Shown piece by piece: positions 7,989 through 17,100 of a stretch of DNA of 64,000 nt. The position numbers and the translations under genes were made by a program. The DNA lies in the NCBI RefSeq assembly GCF_000222705.1, contig NZ_AFUB01000033.1, forward strand, positions 1 through 64,000, given 5' to 3'. The DNA comes from Streptococcus mitis bv. 2 str. SK95. GTDB lineage: Bacteria; Bacillota; Bacilli; Lactobacillales; Streptococcaceae. Each line of letters opens with the position of its first letter. Within the stretch, counting starts at the first letter, position 1. The notes beneath the pieces are model-generated. The model was not told the DNA's origin. It saw only the letters and a program-made list of their open reading frames with translations, and made no database searches.

Positions 7989-10454
7989 TTAGAATGATTT
8001 CTCATCTTCCTTTTTTTGAGTAATAGCAGCCAAACCAGACAATTCACTTGCAACATTTCTTAAGTCACGTGCTAGGGGCTGCGAACCTGGTTTGAGTAGG
8101 TGGTAGAGTTGGCGTTCTGTCATCCTTAAATTTGTACCATTTGATTCTGAATAGTGAGACAGATGTTTCAGAGAGTCTTGCAAATCTACATTCTTTATCA
8201 ATTCTTCTCTATTTTCAGACCCCTGTTGCTCCTCAACAATATGTGCTTGAGACGATCCTTCTTCAGAAATTTCAGGTGTCATCACTTCTTGCACTTTTTG
8301 ATGGTGAGTTAGAGGACTCATATCCAGTTCAGAGAGGCTCTTATACAGGCGCTCCGAAGTATGCAGGTCATGCGCGAATACTTCTGTCTCCGCCACACTC
8401 TGTCTATAGGAACCAAATTCTGATTCTAACATACTATAGGATTGAGATAGGGATGCTTTCCTTAAACTCACCGAATCAGCTACACTCTGACTTTGACTCA
8501 AGGATTCAGATATTTGCTGGCTTTGACTTAAGGATTCAGACTCACTGAGATAGAGGACTTCGCTCAAACTTAACGACTCGGACTCAGAAAGTAGATGAGA
8601 AATCATCTCACTCAAGGAAAGAGACTCAGAAAAAGATTCCCACTCGCTCTGGCTCAAGCTATAGAACTCGGACTCAGAAACACTCTGACTCGCTTGTTCT
8701 GATTCGGAATAACTCCACCACTCTGATTCTGAAATGCTTTGGGATTCTGAAACGGATTCCCACTCACTCTGGCTCAGGCTATAGAACTCGGATTCAGAGA
8801 CACTCTGAATCGCTTGCTCTGATTCGGAATAACTCCACCACTCTGATTCTGAAATGCTTTGGGATTCTGAAACGGATTCCCATTCACTCTGGCTTAGGCT
8901 ATAGAACTCGGACTCGGAAACACTCTGACTTGCTTGTTCTGATTCAGAGTAGCTCCACCACTCTGATTCTGAAATGCTTTGGGATTCTGAATCAGATTCC
9001 CATTCGCTCTGGCTCAGGCTATAGAACTCGGACTCAGAGACACTCTGACTTGCTTGCTCTGATTCAAAATAACTCCACCACTCTGATTCTGAAATGCTTT
9101 GGGATTCTGAATCAGATTCCCACTCACTCTGGCTCAGGCTATAGAACTCGGACTCGGAAACACTCTGGCTCGCTTGCTCTGATTCGGAATAACTCCACCA
9201 CTCTGCTTCTGAAAAGCTTTGAGATTCAGATATGGATTCCCATTCACTCTGGCTCAGGCTATAGAACTCGGATTCAGAGACACTCTGGCTTGCTTGTTCT
9301 GATTCGGAATAGCTCCACCACTCTGCTTCTGAAATGCTTTGGGATTCGGATTCCCATTCACTCTGGCTCAGACTATAGAACTCGGACTCGGAGATACTCT
9401 GACTTGCTTGTTCTGATTCGGAATAACTCCACCACTCTGCTTCTGAAAGGCTTTGGGATTCTGAAACGGATTCCCACTCACTCTGGCTCAGACTATAGAA
9501 CTCGGACTCGGAAACACTCTGACTTGCTTGCTCTGATTCAGAATAACTCCACCACTCTGCTTCTGAAAGGCTTTGGGATTCTGAAACGGATTCCCATTCG
9601 CTCTGGCTCAGGCTATAGAACTCAGACTCGGAAACACTCTGACTCGCTTGCTCTGATTCGGAATAACTCCACCACTCTGATTCTGAAAGGCTTTGGGATT
9701 CTGAATCAGATTCCCATTCGCTCTGGCTCAAGCTATAGAACTCGGACTCGGAAACACTCTGACTCGCTTGCTCTGATTCGGAATAACTCCACCACTCTGA
9801 TTCTGAAAGGCTTTGGGATTCTGAATCAGATTCCCACTCACTCTGGCTTAGGCTGTAGAACTCGGACTCAGAGACACTCTGACTCGCTTGCTCTGATTCA
9901 TTCAAGGAAAGAGGCTCTGAGTATGCAATACTTTCACTCAAAGAGAATGCGTCCGTATCCTGACAAAGGGACTCCCCTGTCAAATGCTCAGAAATAGAGA
10001 GGCTATCAACCAAGGAAAGAGACTCAAATTCAGATTCTGAAGAAGAGACCACTAATGAGTAGTTCTCAGACATGGACTCTCGAAGCGAGAGTCCTTTTGC
10101 TGATATACTCTGGCTAAACGACTCACTGTACGAATCTGCGACAGAAAGGCTGAGGGAAGCTAAAGCGCTAGTTGACAAACTCTGACTAACATTCCTTATC
10201 AAGTCAGCTACTCCCAAACTGTTCCTTTCCTGAAAGTCTTCTAAGGCTTCCATGACAGAAACTGACTCTGTTGGTAACTCGAGATCTTCACTAGCACTCA
10301 GAATAATTTCCTTTTGCTCTTTGAGTTTTCGACTAACGGGCTTTGATTTAGTTGCATCCAGGCTACGGTAATCACTATCTTCCCTACCCTTTTGCTTAAA
10401 CTTTGATATCAAACGTTTAAATCCCTTTAGCTCTTTGTTATTATTTTTACTCAT
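7989..10454 (-). CDS. Serine-rich 821-aa protein with 40-residue Trp/Tyr/Glu repeats, no visible export signal
   Basis: The layout is a basic N-terminus (residues 1-50, Lys-rich), Ser-x segments with many Glu (50-184), an array of ten 40-residue repeats plus a partial eleventh (185 to about 619), more Ser-x sequence to about 690, and a charged non-repetitive tail. Each repeat alternates Ser with Glu, Gln and aromatics (for example SEFYSLSQSEWES and SEAEWWSY) and contains three Trp, one Phe and two Tyr but no Lys or Arg. There is no KxYKxGKxW signal, no hydrophobic leader, no LPxTG and no membrane helix; the end GLAAITQKKEDE only faintly recalls a worn sortase tail. It starts 68 bases after secA2, 51 before the GH1-like gene. 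As a Ser-rich protein beside GtfA/GtfB it could be glycosylated; that and cytosolic location are inference. I do not recognise it. Confidence 0.75.
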   Translation of the reverse strand: MSKNNNKELKGFKRLISKFKQKGREDSDYRSLDATKSKPVSRKLKEQKEIILSASEDLELPTESVSVMEALEDFQERNSLGVADLIRNVSQSLSTSALASLSLSVADSYSESFSQSISAKGLSLRESMSENYSLVVSSSESEFESLSLVDSLSISEHLTGESLCQDTDAFSLSESIAYSEPLSLNESEQASQSVSESEFYSLSQSEWESDSESQSLSESEWWSYSESEQASQSVSESEFYSLSQSEWESDSESQSLSESEWWSYSESEQASQSVSESEFYSLSQSEWESVSESQSLSEAEWWSYSESEQASQSVSESEFYSLSQSEWESVSESQSLSEAEWWSYSESEQASQSISESEFYSLSQSEWESESQSISEAEWWSYSESEQASQSVSESEFYSLSQSEWESISESQSFSEAEWWSYSESEQASQSVSESEFYSLSQSEWESDSESQSISESEWWSYFESEQASQSVSESEFYSLSQSEWESDSESQSISESEWWSYSESEQASQSVSESEFYSLSQSEWESVSESQSISESEWWSYSESEQAIQSVSESEFYSLSQSEWESVSESQSISESEWWSYSESEQASQSVSESEFYSLSQSEWESFSESLSLSEMISHLLSESESLSLSEVLYLSESESLSQSQQISESLSQSQSVADSVSLRKASLSQSYSMLESEFGSYRQSVAETEVFAHDLHTSERLYKSLSELDMSPLTHHQKVQEVMTPEISEEGSSQAHIVEEQQGSENREELIKNVDLQDSLKHLSHYSESNGTNLRMTERQLYHLLKPGSQPLARDLRNVASELSGLAAITQKKEDEKSF
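8600..9902 (-). repeat. 120-bp tandem coding repeats in the serine-rich gene
   Basis: Ten 40-codon units plus one partial unit run head to tail; one unit (around 9350) is 38 codons. They are highly similar at DNA level, with differences concentrated at a few codons (Asp/Val/Ile at one position, Ser/Ala before Glu-Trp-Trp). This pattern suggests recent expansion or gene conversion, and copy number probably varies between strains. Confidence 0.85.
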
Positions 10455-10522
10455 AATATGATTTTCTCCAAAAATACAGTTATATCATCATTATAAAGTC
10501 TACAACAGAATCTGTCAAAGTA

Positions 10523-12910
10523 TTAGCCAAAGAAAACTTCTAACTTCCCAGAAGGCTTAATATTAATGTAACTCAATGCCATATTTTTTATAATGTTTAG
10601 ATTTATATCTGCATTCATTCTTTTGTATGATTTAAAAGCTTCTTTATGAAACTCAAAGACAGGATTTTTTTGGGCGTATCCTTGACTAGACACCAAACCT
10701 TGAAATTGCTGTAAATAGTCAACCTGCTCAACCCAACAGTCATCTATCGCTCTCAAAACGACAGTTCGTTGAAATTGATTGAACAACTCTGAATCCTTGA
10801 TTTTATCTTTTTTCTGCTGGTACTCTGAAACAAGGAGGTCAGATAAAAACTTTTTAACTTGCCATAAATCCGTGACATCTAGATCATCTGGAATATCCTC
10901 GCAGTAATAACTAATGTTATCCAAAACAAAGCGAAATAAATCCGCCCGCTCTTTAAACGGTGTTTTACTTGTATAAATGTCCACTGCATCCGATAGGATA
11001 GACAAGAAATAAGTCAAATCAAAGTCTGGATGAGAGATGAGCTTATTACGCTTATTGTAGATAATCTGTCGCTGAATACGGATACTTTCATCATATCGTT
11101 CCGTTGAACGTCTGGAAGCCGCTGACGCGTTATCACTATTCTTCTGAGCTTCTTCAACCGCATATCTAATACGACGAGAGGTCAAATGAATCTTTTGTTT
11201 TTCCTCTGGTTTTGCAATTTCTTTATGATAGTACTCACTAATCCATTTGCTACCAGACTTGGAAATAAGATCATCCTCAAGAGAAATAAAGAATTTGCTC
11301 AACCCTGGGGCACCTTGTCGTCCGGCACGACCGCGAAGCTGCAAATCCACTCGCTCACTGGACATTCTCTCTGTTCCAACAACAGCGAGTCCACCCAACT
11401 CAGCAACCCCTTCTTCCAAGATAATATCTGTTCCACGACCTGCCATTGATGTTGCTACCGTCACTGCAGAACGTCTACCAGCCAGGGCGATCATCTCAGC
11501 CTCTTTCGCTGCATTATGGGCGTTCAACACATTATGGGCGATTCCCTCTTGGAGTAAGAGCATAGAATAAATCTCAGACATTCCAACTGATCCTGTCGCA
11601 ATTAAAACTGGTTGGCCTTTTTTATGTAATTTTTTGATATACTCCAATGAAGCATATAACTTTTGAGGAATCGTGAGATAGATTTCATCTGGATAATCAA
11701 TTCGTAAATTGGGTTTTCGTGTAGGAACAACTACGACTCCCAAGTCGTAAACGTCTCTGAACTCATCCTCACAAACTTTACCAGTACCCGTCATTCCTGC
11801 TAATTTTGGAAACATTCTAAATAAATTTTGATAGGTGATAGAGGCCATCGAACGCGTTTCCAATGTGATTTTCACACGTTCTCTGGCTTCTAGTGCTTGG
11901 TGCAGTCCTGATTGGAGTTTATTTCCTTCCAAGAGACGTCCTGTCGCCTCATCCATCAGTTTAACTTCGCCATTATCCACTGTGTACTGACGATCTTTTT
12001 CAAATAAGTGGTTAGCTCTCAAAGCTAGGTTAATTTGGCGAATGAGCTGGTAATTATCTGGATCATAGGCATTCTGAACGCGGAAATAAACCTCTGCTTC
12101 CTTTACTCCTTTTCTCGTCAACCATACAGACGTCCGAGTGGAATCTAGATTAAAATCTTCCCCTTCTTTTAGAGTTTTTACAAACTCATCACACGAGAGA
12201 AAGAGGTTAGATTGAACCCGAGGAGAACCTGAAATGATTAGGGGCATCTGCGCACTATCTAGCAAGGCTGCATCTACTTCATCGACCAAACAAAAATAAA
12301 ATTTTGGTAAAAACTTCTTTGATTGAGATGTCGCCAAGTTTTCTTCTAGGTAATCAAACCCTAACGCACTATGTGTTGTATAGACAATATCACACTTATA
12401 GATTTGTTGTTTTTGAGGAATTTTAAGCTTTTTTGTCGGATCGTCCGAGACACCAACCCCAACTGTCATTCCTAAAAATCGAAAAACGGGTGCCATTTGT
12501 TTAGCATCACGCGCTGCCAAATATTCATTGGCCGTGACTAGGATTGTACTTTTTTCCGTCAAAGCATTTAGGTATAAAGGAAGGATAGCTGTCAAGGTTT
12601 TTCCTTCCCCTGTTCTCATTTCTGCAATCTGATTGTCTTGCATAACCAAGGCCCCTAAAACCTGAACATCATAAGGATATAATCCTAATACACGCTTGGC
12701 TGCCTCACGAATGGTTGCATACGCTTCCGGCAAAATGGACTGCAAGCTTTCTCCTCCAGAAAGGCGTTCTTTAAACCATTTTGTCTGAGCTTGCAGTTTC
12801 TCATTTGACATAGCTGCATAACTATCAGATAGTTTATTAACCTTCTCCAAAATCTTTTTGTAACGCATCAGTTTATAGGAGTTGGTCAAATTGAATCGTT
12901 TAGTTTTCAT
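10523..12910 (-). CDS. secA2: Accessory Sec translocase ATPase SecA2
   Basis: This 795-aa SecA homologue drives export of the serine-rich glycoprotein. It has Walker A RTGEGKT (about residues 97-103), the DEAD-type LVDEVDAALLD, preprotein-binding and helical-scaffold regions, and the SMAGRGTDI and QLRGRAGRQGAPG motifs of the second ATPase domain. It lacks the C-terminal zinc-binding linker of housekeeping SecA, as is usual for SecA2. Its start overlaps the asp3 end by 11 bases. It belongs to the secY2-asp1-asp2-asp3-secA2 unit. Intact. Confidence 0.95.
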   Translation of the reverse strand: MKTKRFNLTNSYKLMRYKKILEKVNKLSDSYAAMSNEKLQAQTKWFKERLSGGESLQSILPEAYATIREAAKRVLGLYPYDVQVLGALVMQDNQIAEMRTGEGKTLTAILPLYLNALTEKSTILVTANEYLAARDAKQMAPVFRFLGMTVGVGVSDDPTKKLKIPQKQQIYKCDIVYTTHSALGFDYLEENLATSQSKKFLPKFYFCLVDEVDAALLDSAQMPLIISGSPRVQSNLFLSCDEFVKTLKEGEDFNLDSTRTSVWLTRKGVKEAEVYFRVQNAYDPDNYQLIRQINLALRANHLFEKDRQYTVDNGEVKLMDEATGRLLEGNKLQSGLHQALEARERVKITLETRSMASITYQNLFRMFPKLAGMTGTGKVCEDEFRDVYDLGVVVVPTRKPNLRIDYPDEIYLTIPQKLYASLEYIKKLHKKGQPVLIATGSVGMSEIYSMLLLQEGIAHNVLNAHNAAKEAEMIALAGRRSAVTVATSMAGRGTDIILEEGVAELGGLAVVGTERMSSERVDLQLRGRAGRQGAPGLSKFFISLEDDLISKSGSKWISEYYHKEIAKPEEKQKIHLTSRRIRYAVEEAQKNSDNASAASRRSTERYDESIRIQRQIIYNKRNKLISHPDFDLTYFLSILSDAVDIYTSKTPFKERADLFRFVLDNISYYCEDIPDDLDVTDLWQVKKFLSDLLVSEYQQKKDKIKDSELFNQFQRTVVLRAIDDCWVEQVDYLQQFQGLVSSQGYAQKNPVFEFHKEAFKSYKRMNADINLNIIKNMALSYINIKPSGKLEVFFG

Positions 12911-13934
12911 TCTCTCTCATCCACTCTTCAATCTTCTCCAAGTCAATCGCTTGAAGTAAAAATGACTTATCTAATAAATATTCAATGTTTGCTAGTTCAC
13001 GTGGTCTAGTCTTCAAGTCCGCATATTCCTTAACTTTTGTCGGATTAAATTGCTGTAGCAATAATTCTTTAAAAATAGGCGGATTTACTCGAGTACGGTA
13101 ACGTTCCAGCAAGCGTTGATAGTCTAGTTCGCTTAAAAACTCATCCGTCACAAGAGCGTATGAATTTCCAAATTGTTTGGAGTAATGCAAGGCCGCAATA
13201 TTAGAAATCGCTCCATAACCAACAAAAGCCACTTTTTCAAAAAGATGCTCTTGCGCTAATTCTTCAATCGTTTCAAGCAAGGTTTCGTAAAAACGTTCCT
13301 CCATGTATAAGAGCGCTTCTCTATAAGACGAATTAACAATCAATACATTTGAGAAATGTTCACGAACATGTTCTGGGATAAAACCTGTTCGATTGAGTTC
13401 AGGTTCAGTAAAGCAAACATACATCGTTTCTTTCTCGGAATCCTGATGAAGCAAATCAGATATCCAGTAGCGATCCACTGTATAATCCGCCAACTGCTCC
13501 TCAGCAACATAAATCCCTTCAAACAGGAAGCGATGACAACCCGAGCTGACTAACTGCACCTTATAATATTGTGTATTATCTGGAACGCGTACGCTCACTC
13601 TCTCTCCCTGTTTAATGATTTGATTCGAAATTTCTTCATCTCGAGCATCCATAAATTCAACTTTTAAGTATGTTGAATTTTCTGGGATGGTTTCTATATG
13701 ACTGCCAAAAATATAGTTTTGCCCACGTTTCAATTCAGGAAGCTGACTCGTATTGCGTAAGGCCTGATAGTTTGCCCGTGAATGCCATTCATGAATAACT
13801 GTCCCCGAAGGCATGAACTGGTTTTCATACAAAACATGACCACCATCTAACAGTTTGACAGATGAACCGTATAGATACTGAGATATGCTTTGGATATCCC
13901 AATAAGCAAAATAGACTTCTTCCTTGTATCTCAC
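12900..13934 (-). CDS. asp3: Accessory Sec protein Asp3, with a long C-terminal domain
   Basis: The N-terminal part (about residues 1-150) is the Asp3 domain: SQYLYGSSVKL, PSGTVIHEWHSRANYQ and a beta-rich, carbohydrate-binding-like fold. Family knowledge: Asp3 holds the Asp1/Asp2/Asp3 complex together and binds SecA2. Residues about 165-344 form a second domain with an alpha/beta-hydrolase look (VAFVGYGAISNIAALHYS, compare LSGLSMGTFGALYYSS in Asp2), but the nucleophile Ser of GxSxG is replaced, giving GYGAI, so it is probably non-catalytic. The gene overlaps asp2 and secA2 by a few bases on each side, indicating translational coupling. Confidence 0.88.
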   Translation of the reverse strand: MRYKEEVYFAYWDIQSISQYLYGSSVKLLDGGHVLYENQFMPSGTVIHEWHSRANYQALRNTSQLPELKRGQNYIFGSHIETIPENSTYLKVEFMDARDEEISNQIIKQGERVSVRVPDNTQYYKVQLVSSGCHRFLFEGIYVAEEQLADYTVDRYWISDLLHQDSEKETMYVCFTEPELNRTGFIPEHVREHFSNVLIVNSSYREALLYMEERFYETLLETIEELAQEHLFEKVAFVGYGAISNIAALHYSKQFGNSYALVTDEFLSELDYQRLLERYRTRVNPPIFKELLLQQFNPTKVKEYADLKTRPRELANIEYLLDKSFLLQAIDLEKIEEWMRENEN

Positions 13935-15310
13935 GATTTAAACTCCCTTTCAAAACTATTCATTAATAGCGTTTTATATTGATTAAAGAACCATTCAACA
14001 ATACCTTGTGTATCATCGTTATGTCGTCCAGTCAATCCCTTACTGATAACGCTGACGCGGTAATCTCGCTGTCCTAACTCATCCAGCATATCAGGATAGG
14101 CAGACATATCATAGTCATCTTGATACATAAAGGAGATAATGAATTTTGTTCTTGAGAAATCAGCTGACTCAAAAGCCGTCCAGAAACGTTCGTTAAGCTG
14201 AGCTGTAGCTTCACTTGATAATTCTCCTATTGTACGATACACCAAATCCAGTGACGTTGGAAATCCTCCTGGACGAATAGTTGACTCATTTTCTGCCATA
14301 TCTCCTAAGTTGACAAGAGGTTTTCCGACAATGACGGCATGAGGTTCCAACTTAGAACTATAGTAAAGGGCACCAAAAGTCCCCATTGATAAACCTGACA
14401 AGGTCAGTTGTTCCTTCGTAAAACCAAGTTCATCTAAGCAATTATGAATCACTTGAAGAAGTTTTTGTTCGAGCTCCTCCGATCCAAGATAGAATGCGCC
14501 CCCCTCTGAACGCGGATCCCCTACTAGTAAGAATGGCGATCCCAAATTATTCATCATCCAGTACCCTTCAAATCCCTCTGCAGGACGGTACCCTGAAAAA
14601 TAGATGTTCAACGGTGGTTTCAAATCTCCTGGATGAAAGAAATAAATCAGTTCTTCTCTATTTTTATCGCTAATTCGTTTTCCTCCGACTAACAAGTCTC
14701 CATAACCTAGATGGGAGTCTCGATAGTGGCAGGGACCAAGTTTTACAATCCCTTGTCCTTTTGCTTGAATGCTAATACTCAAATAATAAGAATCATTTAC
14801 ATCTAACGTCAAAGACCGATCAAAACTCGTTTCATCATAAATCCATTCTTGCATGGGAGAATTTCCAGCTGGAAAACCTTTAACAACGTAGCGGATCGAA
14901 CAACCTTCTGAAACCCTGAACTCAGGCCACAGATCTAAGGGCATCTCCCCACTCAGAAAAACATTATGTTGATAGGTCGCAATAGTCTGATAATCCTCGC
15001 CGTATCGGCCACACAAACGAAGGTAATTTGTCCCTTCATAACTGACTTGCCCCTCAAAAGATGGTGCAGCGACTAGATGATTAACACTTAGTTTCGTTCC
15101 ATTTTGCTTAGAGAAAAAACCACGTGAAAATATATGTAGCATCTGCTCTGGATTTTCAAAATTTGTTTTCACAGCTTTTTTGCGCAAAAGAAATCGTTCC
15201 AACGTTTTTGTAGTGATTTGACAACGCTCATGATAGAACAAACGGTAAACCTGAATTTTCTGTTCCAAGATAGTGACATACTCTAAATATTCAGCAGTAT
15301 CTACCAACAC
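13931..15310 (-). CDS. asp2: Accessory Sec protein Asp2, N-terminus displaced by frame breaks
   Basis: Asp2 acetylates GlcNAc on the serine-rich glycoprotein and is needed for its export. The catalytic domain is present: LSGLSMGTFGA holds the nucleophile Ser, and GRHNDD near residue 440 the catalytic His. The frame as read can only start at GTG 15310 (459 aa), which is shorter than the family. The missing N-terminus (VLQIADENW...IKWTF, typical of Asp2) is instead encoded in frame with asp1 at about 15330-15500. A likely original ATG is at 15509, followed by six A. One extra A there and one more in the poly-A tracts at 15332-15348 would restore a normal Asp2 of about 525 aa. Either the assembly has two homopolymer errors or the gene is really frame-broken. 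Confidence 0.88.
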   Translation of the reverse strand: MLVDTAEYLEYVTILEQKIQVYRLFYHERCQITTKTLERFLLRKKAVKTNFENPEQMLHIFSRGFFSKQNGTKLSVNHLVAAPSFEGQVSYEGTNYLRLCGRYGEDYQTIATYQHNVFLSGEMPLDLWPEFRVSEGCSIRYVVKGFPAGNSPMQEWIYDETSFDRSLTLDVNDSYYLSISIQAKGQGIVKLGPCHYRDSHLGYGDLLVGGKRISDKNREELIYFFHPGDLKPPLNIYFSGYRPAEGFEGYWMMNNLGSPFLLVGDPRSEGGAFYLGSEELEQKLLQVIHNCLDELGFTKEQLTLSGLSMGTFGALYYSSKLEPHAVIVGKPLVNLGDMAENESTIRPGGFPTSLDLVYRTIGELSSEATAQLNERFWTAFESADFSRTKFIISFMYQDDYDMSAYPDMLDELGQRDYRVSVISKGLTGRHNDDTQGIVEWFFNQYKTLLMNSFEREFKS

Positions 15311-15327
15311 GACATCAAACGGTTTAT

Positions 15328-17094
15328 CTACTTTTTTCTTCTTTTTTTCCCGTTTTCCGCCTCAACTTCTCTATTTAAGATCCCGATATCTTCTGGCAAT
15401 AAAGAGACGATGTCTTCTGGTTTGACAAATGTCCATTTTATATTACTAGGAATTTCATATTGCTCCTGCCAATTTTCATCAGCAATTTGCAAAACACTAA
15501 TTTTTTCATTTCCTTTTAATTCCTTTATGGTATTTTTCCACATATCGACAATCTCACCCCTTGTATACTGTTCAATCTTCTTGACTGAGTGAACTAGAGA
15601 TTGATTCCAATGTTCTAAGTTTGTGAGGTAGTATAAGAGTGCCTCTTCAAAATCTGAAATATCATCTAGAATCCAACCATTTTCTCCATGCTTCACATAA
15701 GAAGAACTATACAAGTTAACCTGAGGGATCCCTCCACTAATGCCAGCGATTTGAGTCAACACATCAGCTGGAGTTCCCAAATCTAGTATAATACGAACGT
15801 ACTTCAGAACTTTAATCAAATCGCTGTCGCTATGAATGGTCTCAATATCAATCCGTTCGCGAACAATCTCCTCTTCATCATCAAGAACTCGGTTCTCACC
15901 TCTCGCTCTCTTCTCTTTATCAACAAAAATCAATTCTTGTTCATATTCTGGCTTAAGAGATCGATAGCTTTCTAGTACCTGTTTTATATAGGCCTCTCGA
16001 CCAAAATCCTGACTTTGTGTTCCAACCAGCAAGTCAATCCATTCATTTTTCAACATCATTTCAAACAAAGTCGTAAACACATATTGAATTTGATCTGCTG
16101 GTAGATTGTCGTAATTGACGTAAACAATTAACTCTTTTTTTCTTTGACTATGCCCTAGGTTTAGATGAGTATCATAAGGCGGAATCTCATAAAATCCCGG
16201 CAACTGTTCTAGATCCACATTAGCTGCTATCGTTTCAATTTTATTTAAACTATCAACAACGAAGAACGGCGTGTCTGTCAAATCCGTTAGCAGCTGCTCC
16301 TGGTTTGTAATTGGATAACGATCTCCAAAAAAAGACAAGATAACATGATGGTTTTCCTTAATCTTTTGGAAAAAGTGATTGTGCTGCACATCTGACGAAA
16401 TCACAATCGTATCATCCTTGGTTAGCGAAGAAGTTAAATACTGATCTAGTTTTTCATTGATCAATTCTTCGATATCTCGGTAAACTTCTTTTGCAAATGT
16501 AGCCTGCGCCTCAGGGTTGATAAGCACTTGATGATTTTCTGTACCCAAAAATTCCCTAAACTGCCATGTACCTTGTAAATTTAAATAATCTTGGTAGTAA
16601 GGTTGATCATTTTCAAAATAAATGACACTTGAAACAAATCCACGATCATCAAAAATTAACTGATGATTTGTCTGCCCACCCTCAAAATAAGTAATATCAA
16701 AGAAATTACCTGTTTGTGAAAAGTTAATTTTAGCATAGTGTTCTTGATTTAAATATACCTCAATCATAAAAGGAGTATAGAAGAATTCTACTCCTTGAGG
16801 CCATTTAATATCTTCCAGACGAATTTTACGTACAGATACATCCGTCAGACCTTGTATGGTATCAAATAGATTCCATACAGTTTCTGGCAATATTCTTTGC
16901 TGATAAAGAAAGGTTCGAATATGTGGTGAATAGTTCAAAATCAGAGTGGTATTTGCCTCTCCTGACTGCTGAAACATTCGCAGCAAATTCACCGCATCAT
17001 CAAACATCATATTTTTAGACACGTAATAGAAAGGCAGGGTGGTAGAATACCATTTCCGATCTTGTCTATACCAAGATGGTACAAAGTAAAACAT
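15328..17094 (-). CDS. asp1: Accessory Sec protein Asp1, with the Asp2 N-terminus fused at its end
   Basis: The first ~525 residues are Asp1, a GT-B-like, non-catalytic component of the Asp1/2/3 complex that supports SecA2-dependent export. It begins MFYFVPSWYRQDRKWYS, typical for Asp1. The usual Asp1 ending (IVDMWKNTIKEL, about residue 523) is not followed by a stop; the frame runs on for about 60 residues that match the Asp2 start, then stops at 15328. The total of 588 aa is therefore too long. It starts 6 bases after secY2. The fused tail is most simply explained by a lost A at 15501-15506, where ATG AAA AAA would otherwise open asp2. Confidence 0.9.
   Translation of the reverse strand: MFYFVPSWYRQDRKWYSTTLPFYYVSKNMMFDDAVNLLRMFQQSGEANTTLILNYSPHIRTFLYQQRILPETVWNLFDTIQGLTDVSVRKIRLEDIKWPQGVEFFYTPFMIEVYLNQEHYAKINFSQTGNFFDITYFEGGQTNHQLIFDDRGFVSSVIYFENDQPYYQDYLNLQGTWQFREFLGTENHQVLINPEAQATFAKEVYRDIEELINEKLDQYLTSSLTKDDTIVISSDVQHNHFFQKIKENHHVILSFFGDRYPITNQEQLLTDLTDTPFFVVDSLNKIETIAANVDLEQLPGFYEIPPYDTHLNLGHSQRKKELIVYVNYDNLPADQIQYVFTTLFEMMLKNEWIDLLVGTQSQDFGREAYIKQVLESYRSLKPEYEQELIFVDKEKRARGENRVLDDEEEIVRERIDIETIHSDSDLIKVLKYVRIILDLGTPADVLTQIAGISGGIPQVNLYSSSYVKHGENGWILDDISDFEEALLYYLTNLEHWNQSLVHSVKKIEQYTRGEIVDMWKNTIKELKGNEKISVLQIADENWQEQYEIPSNIKWTFVKPEDIVSLLPEDIGILNREVEAENGKKRRKK
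15331..15351 (-). other. Slippery poly-A tract at the asp1-asp2 frame break
   Basis: On the minus strand this reads GGG, seven A, GAAG, six A, G, and is followed at once by the asp1-frame TAG (15330-15328). In the asp1 frame the last codons form A AAA AAG, the classic bacterial -1 slippage heptamer (15337-15331). A -1 shift there continues exactly into the asp2 frame (KVDKPFDVVLVDT). No obvious stimulatory stem-loop or well-placed Shine-Dalgarno was identified. Confidence 0.5.
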
Positions 17095-17100
17095 ATCCCT

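Noticed and set aside
8600-9902. CRISPR-like regular array
   Set aside because: The units are contiguous 120-bp coding repeats without spacers; no cas genes are present.
8930-9997. Open plus-strand frame of 355 codons opposite the 821-aa serine-rich gene
   Set aside because: A shadow of the 120-bp repeats; the minus frame has the start, ribosome site and sensible protein composition.
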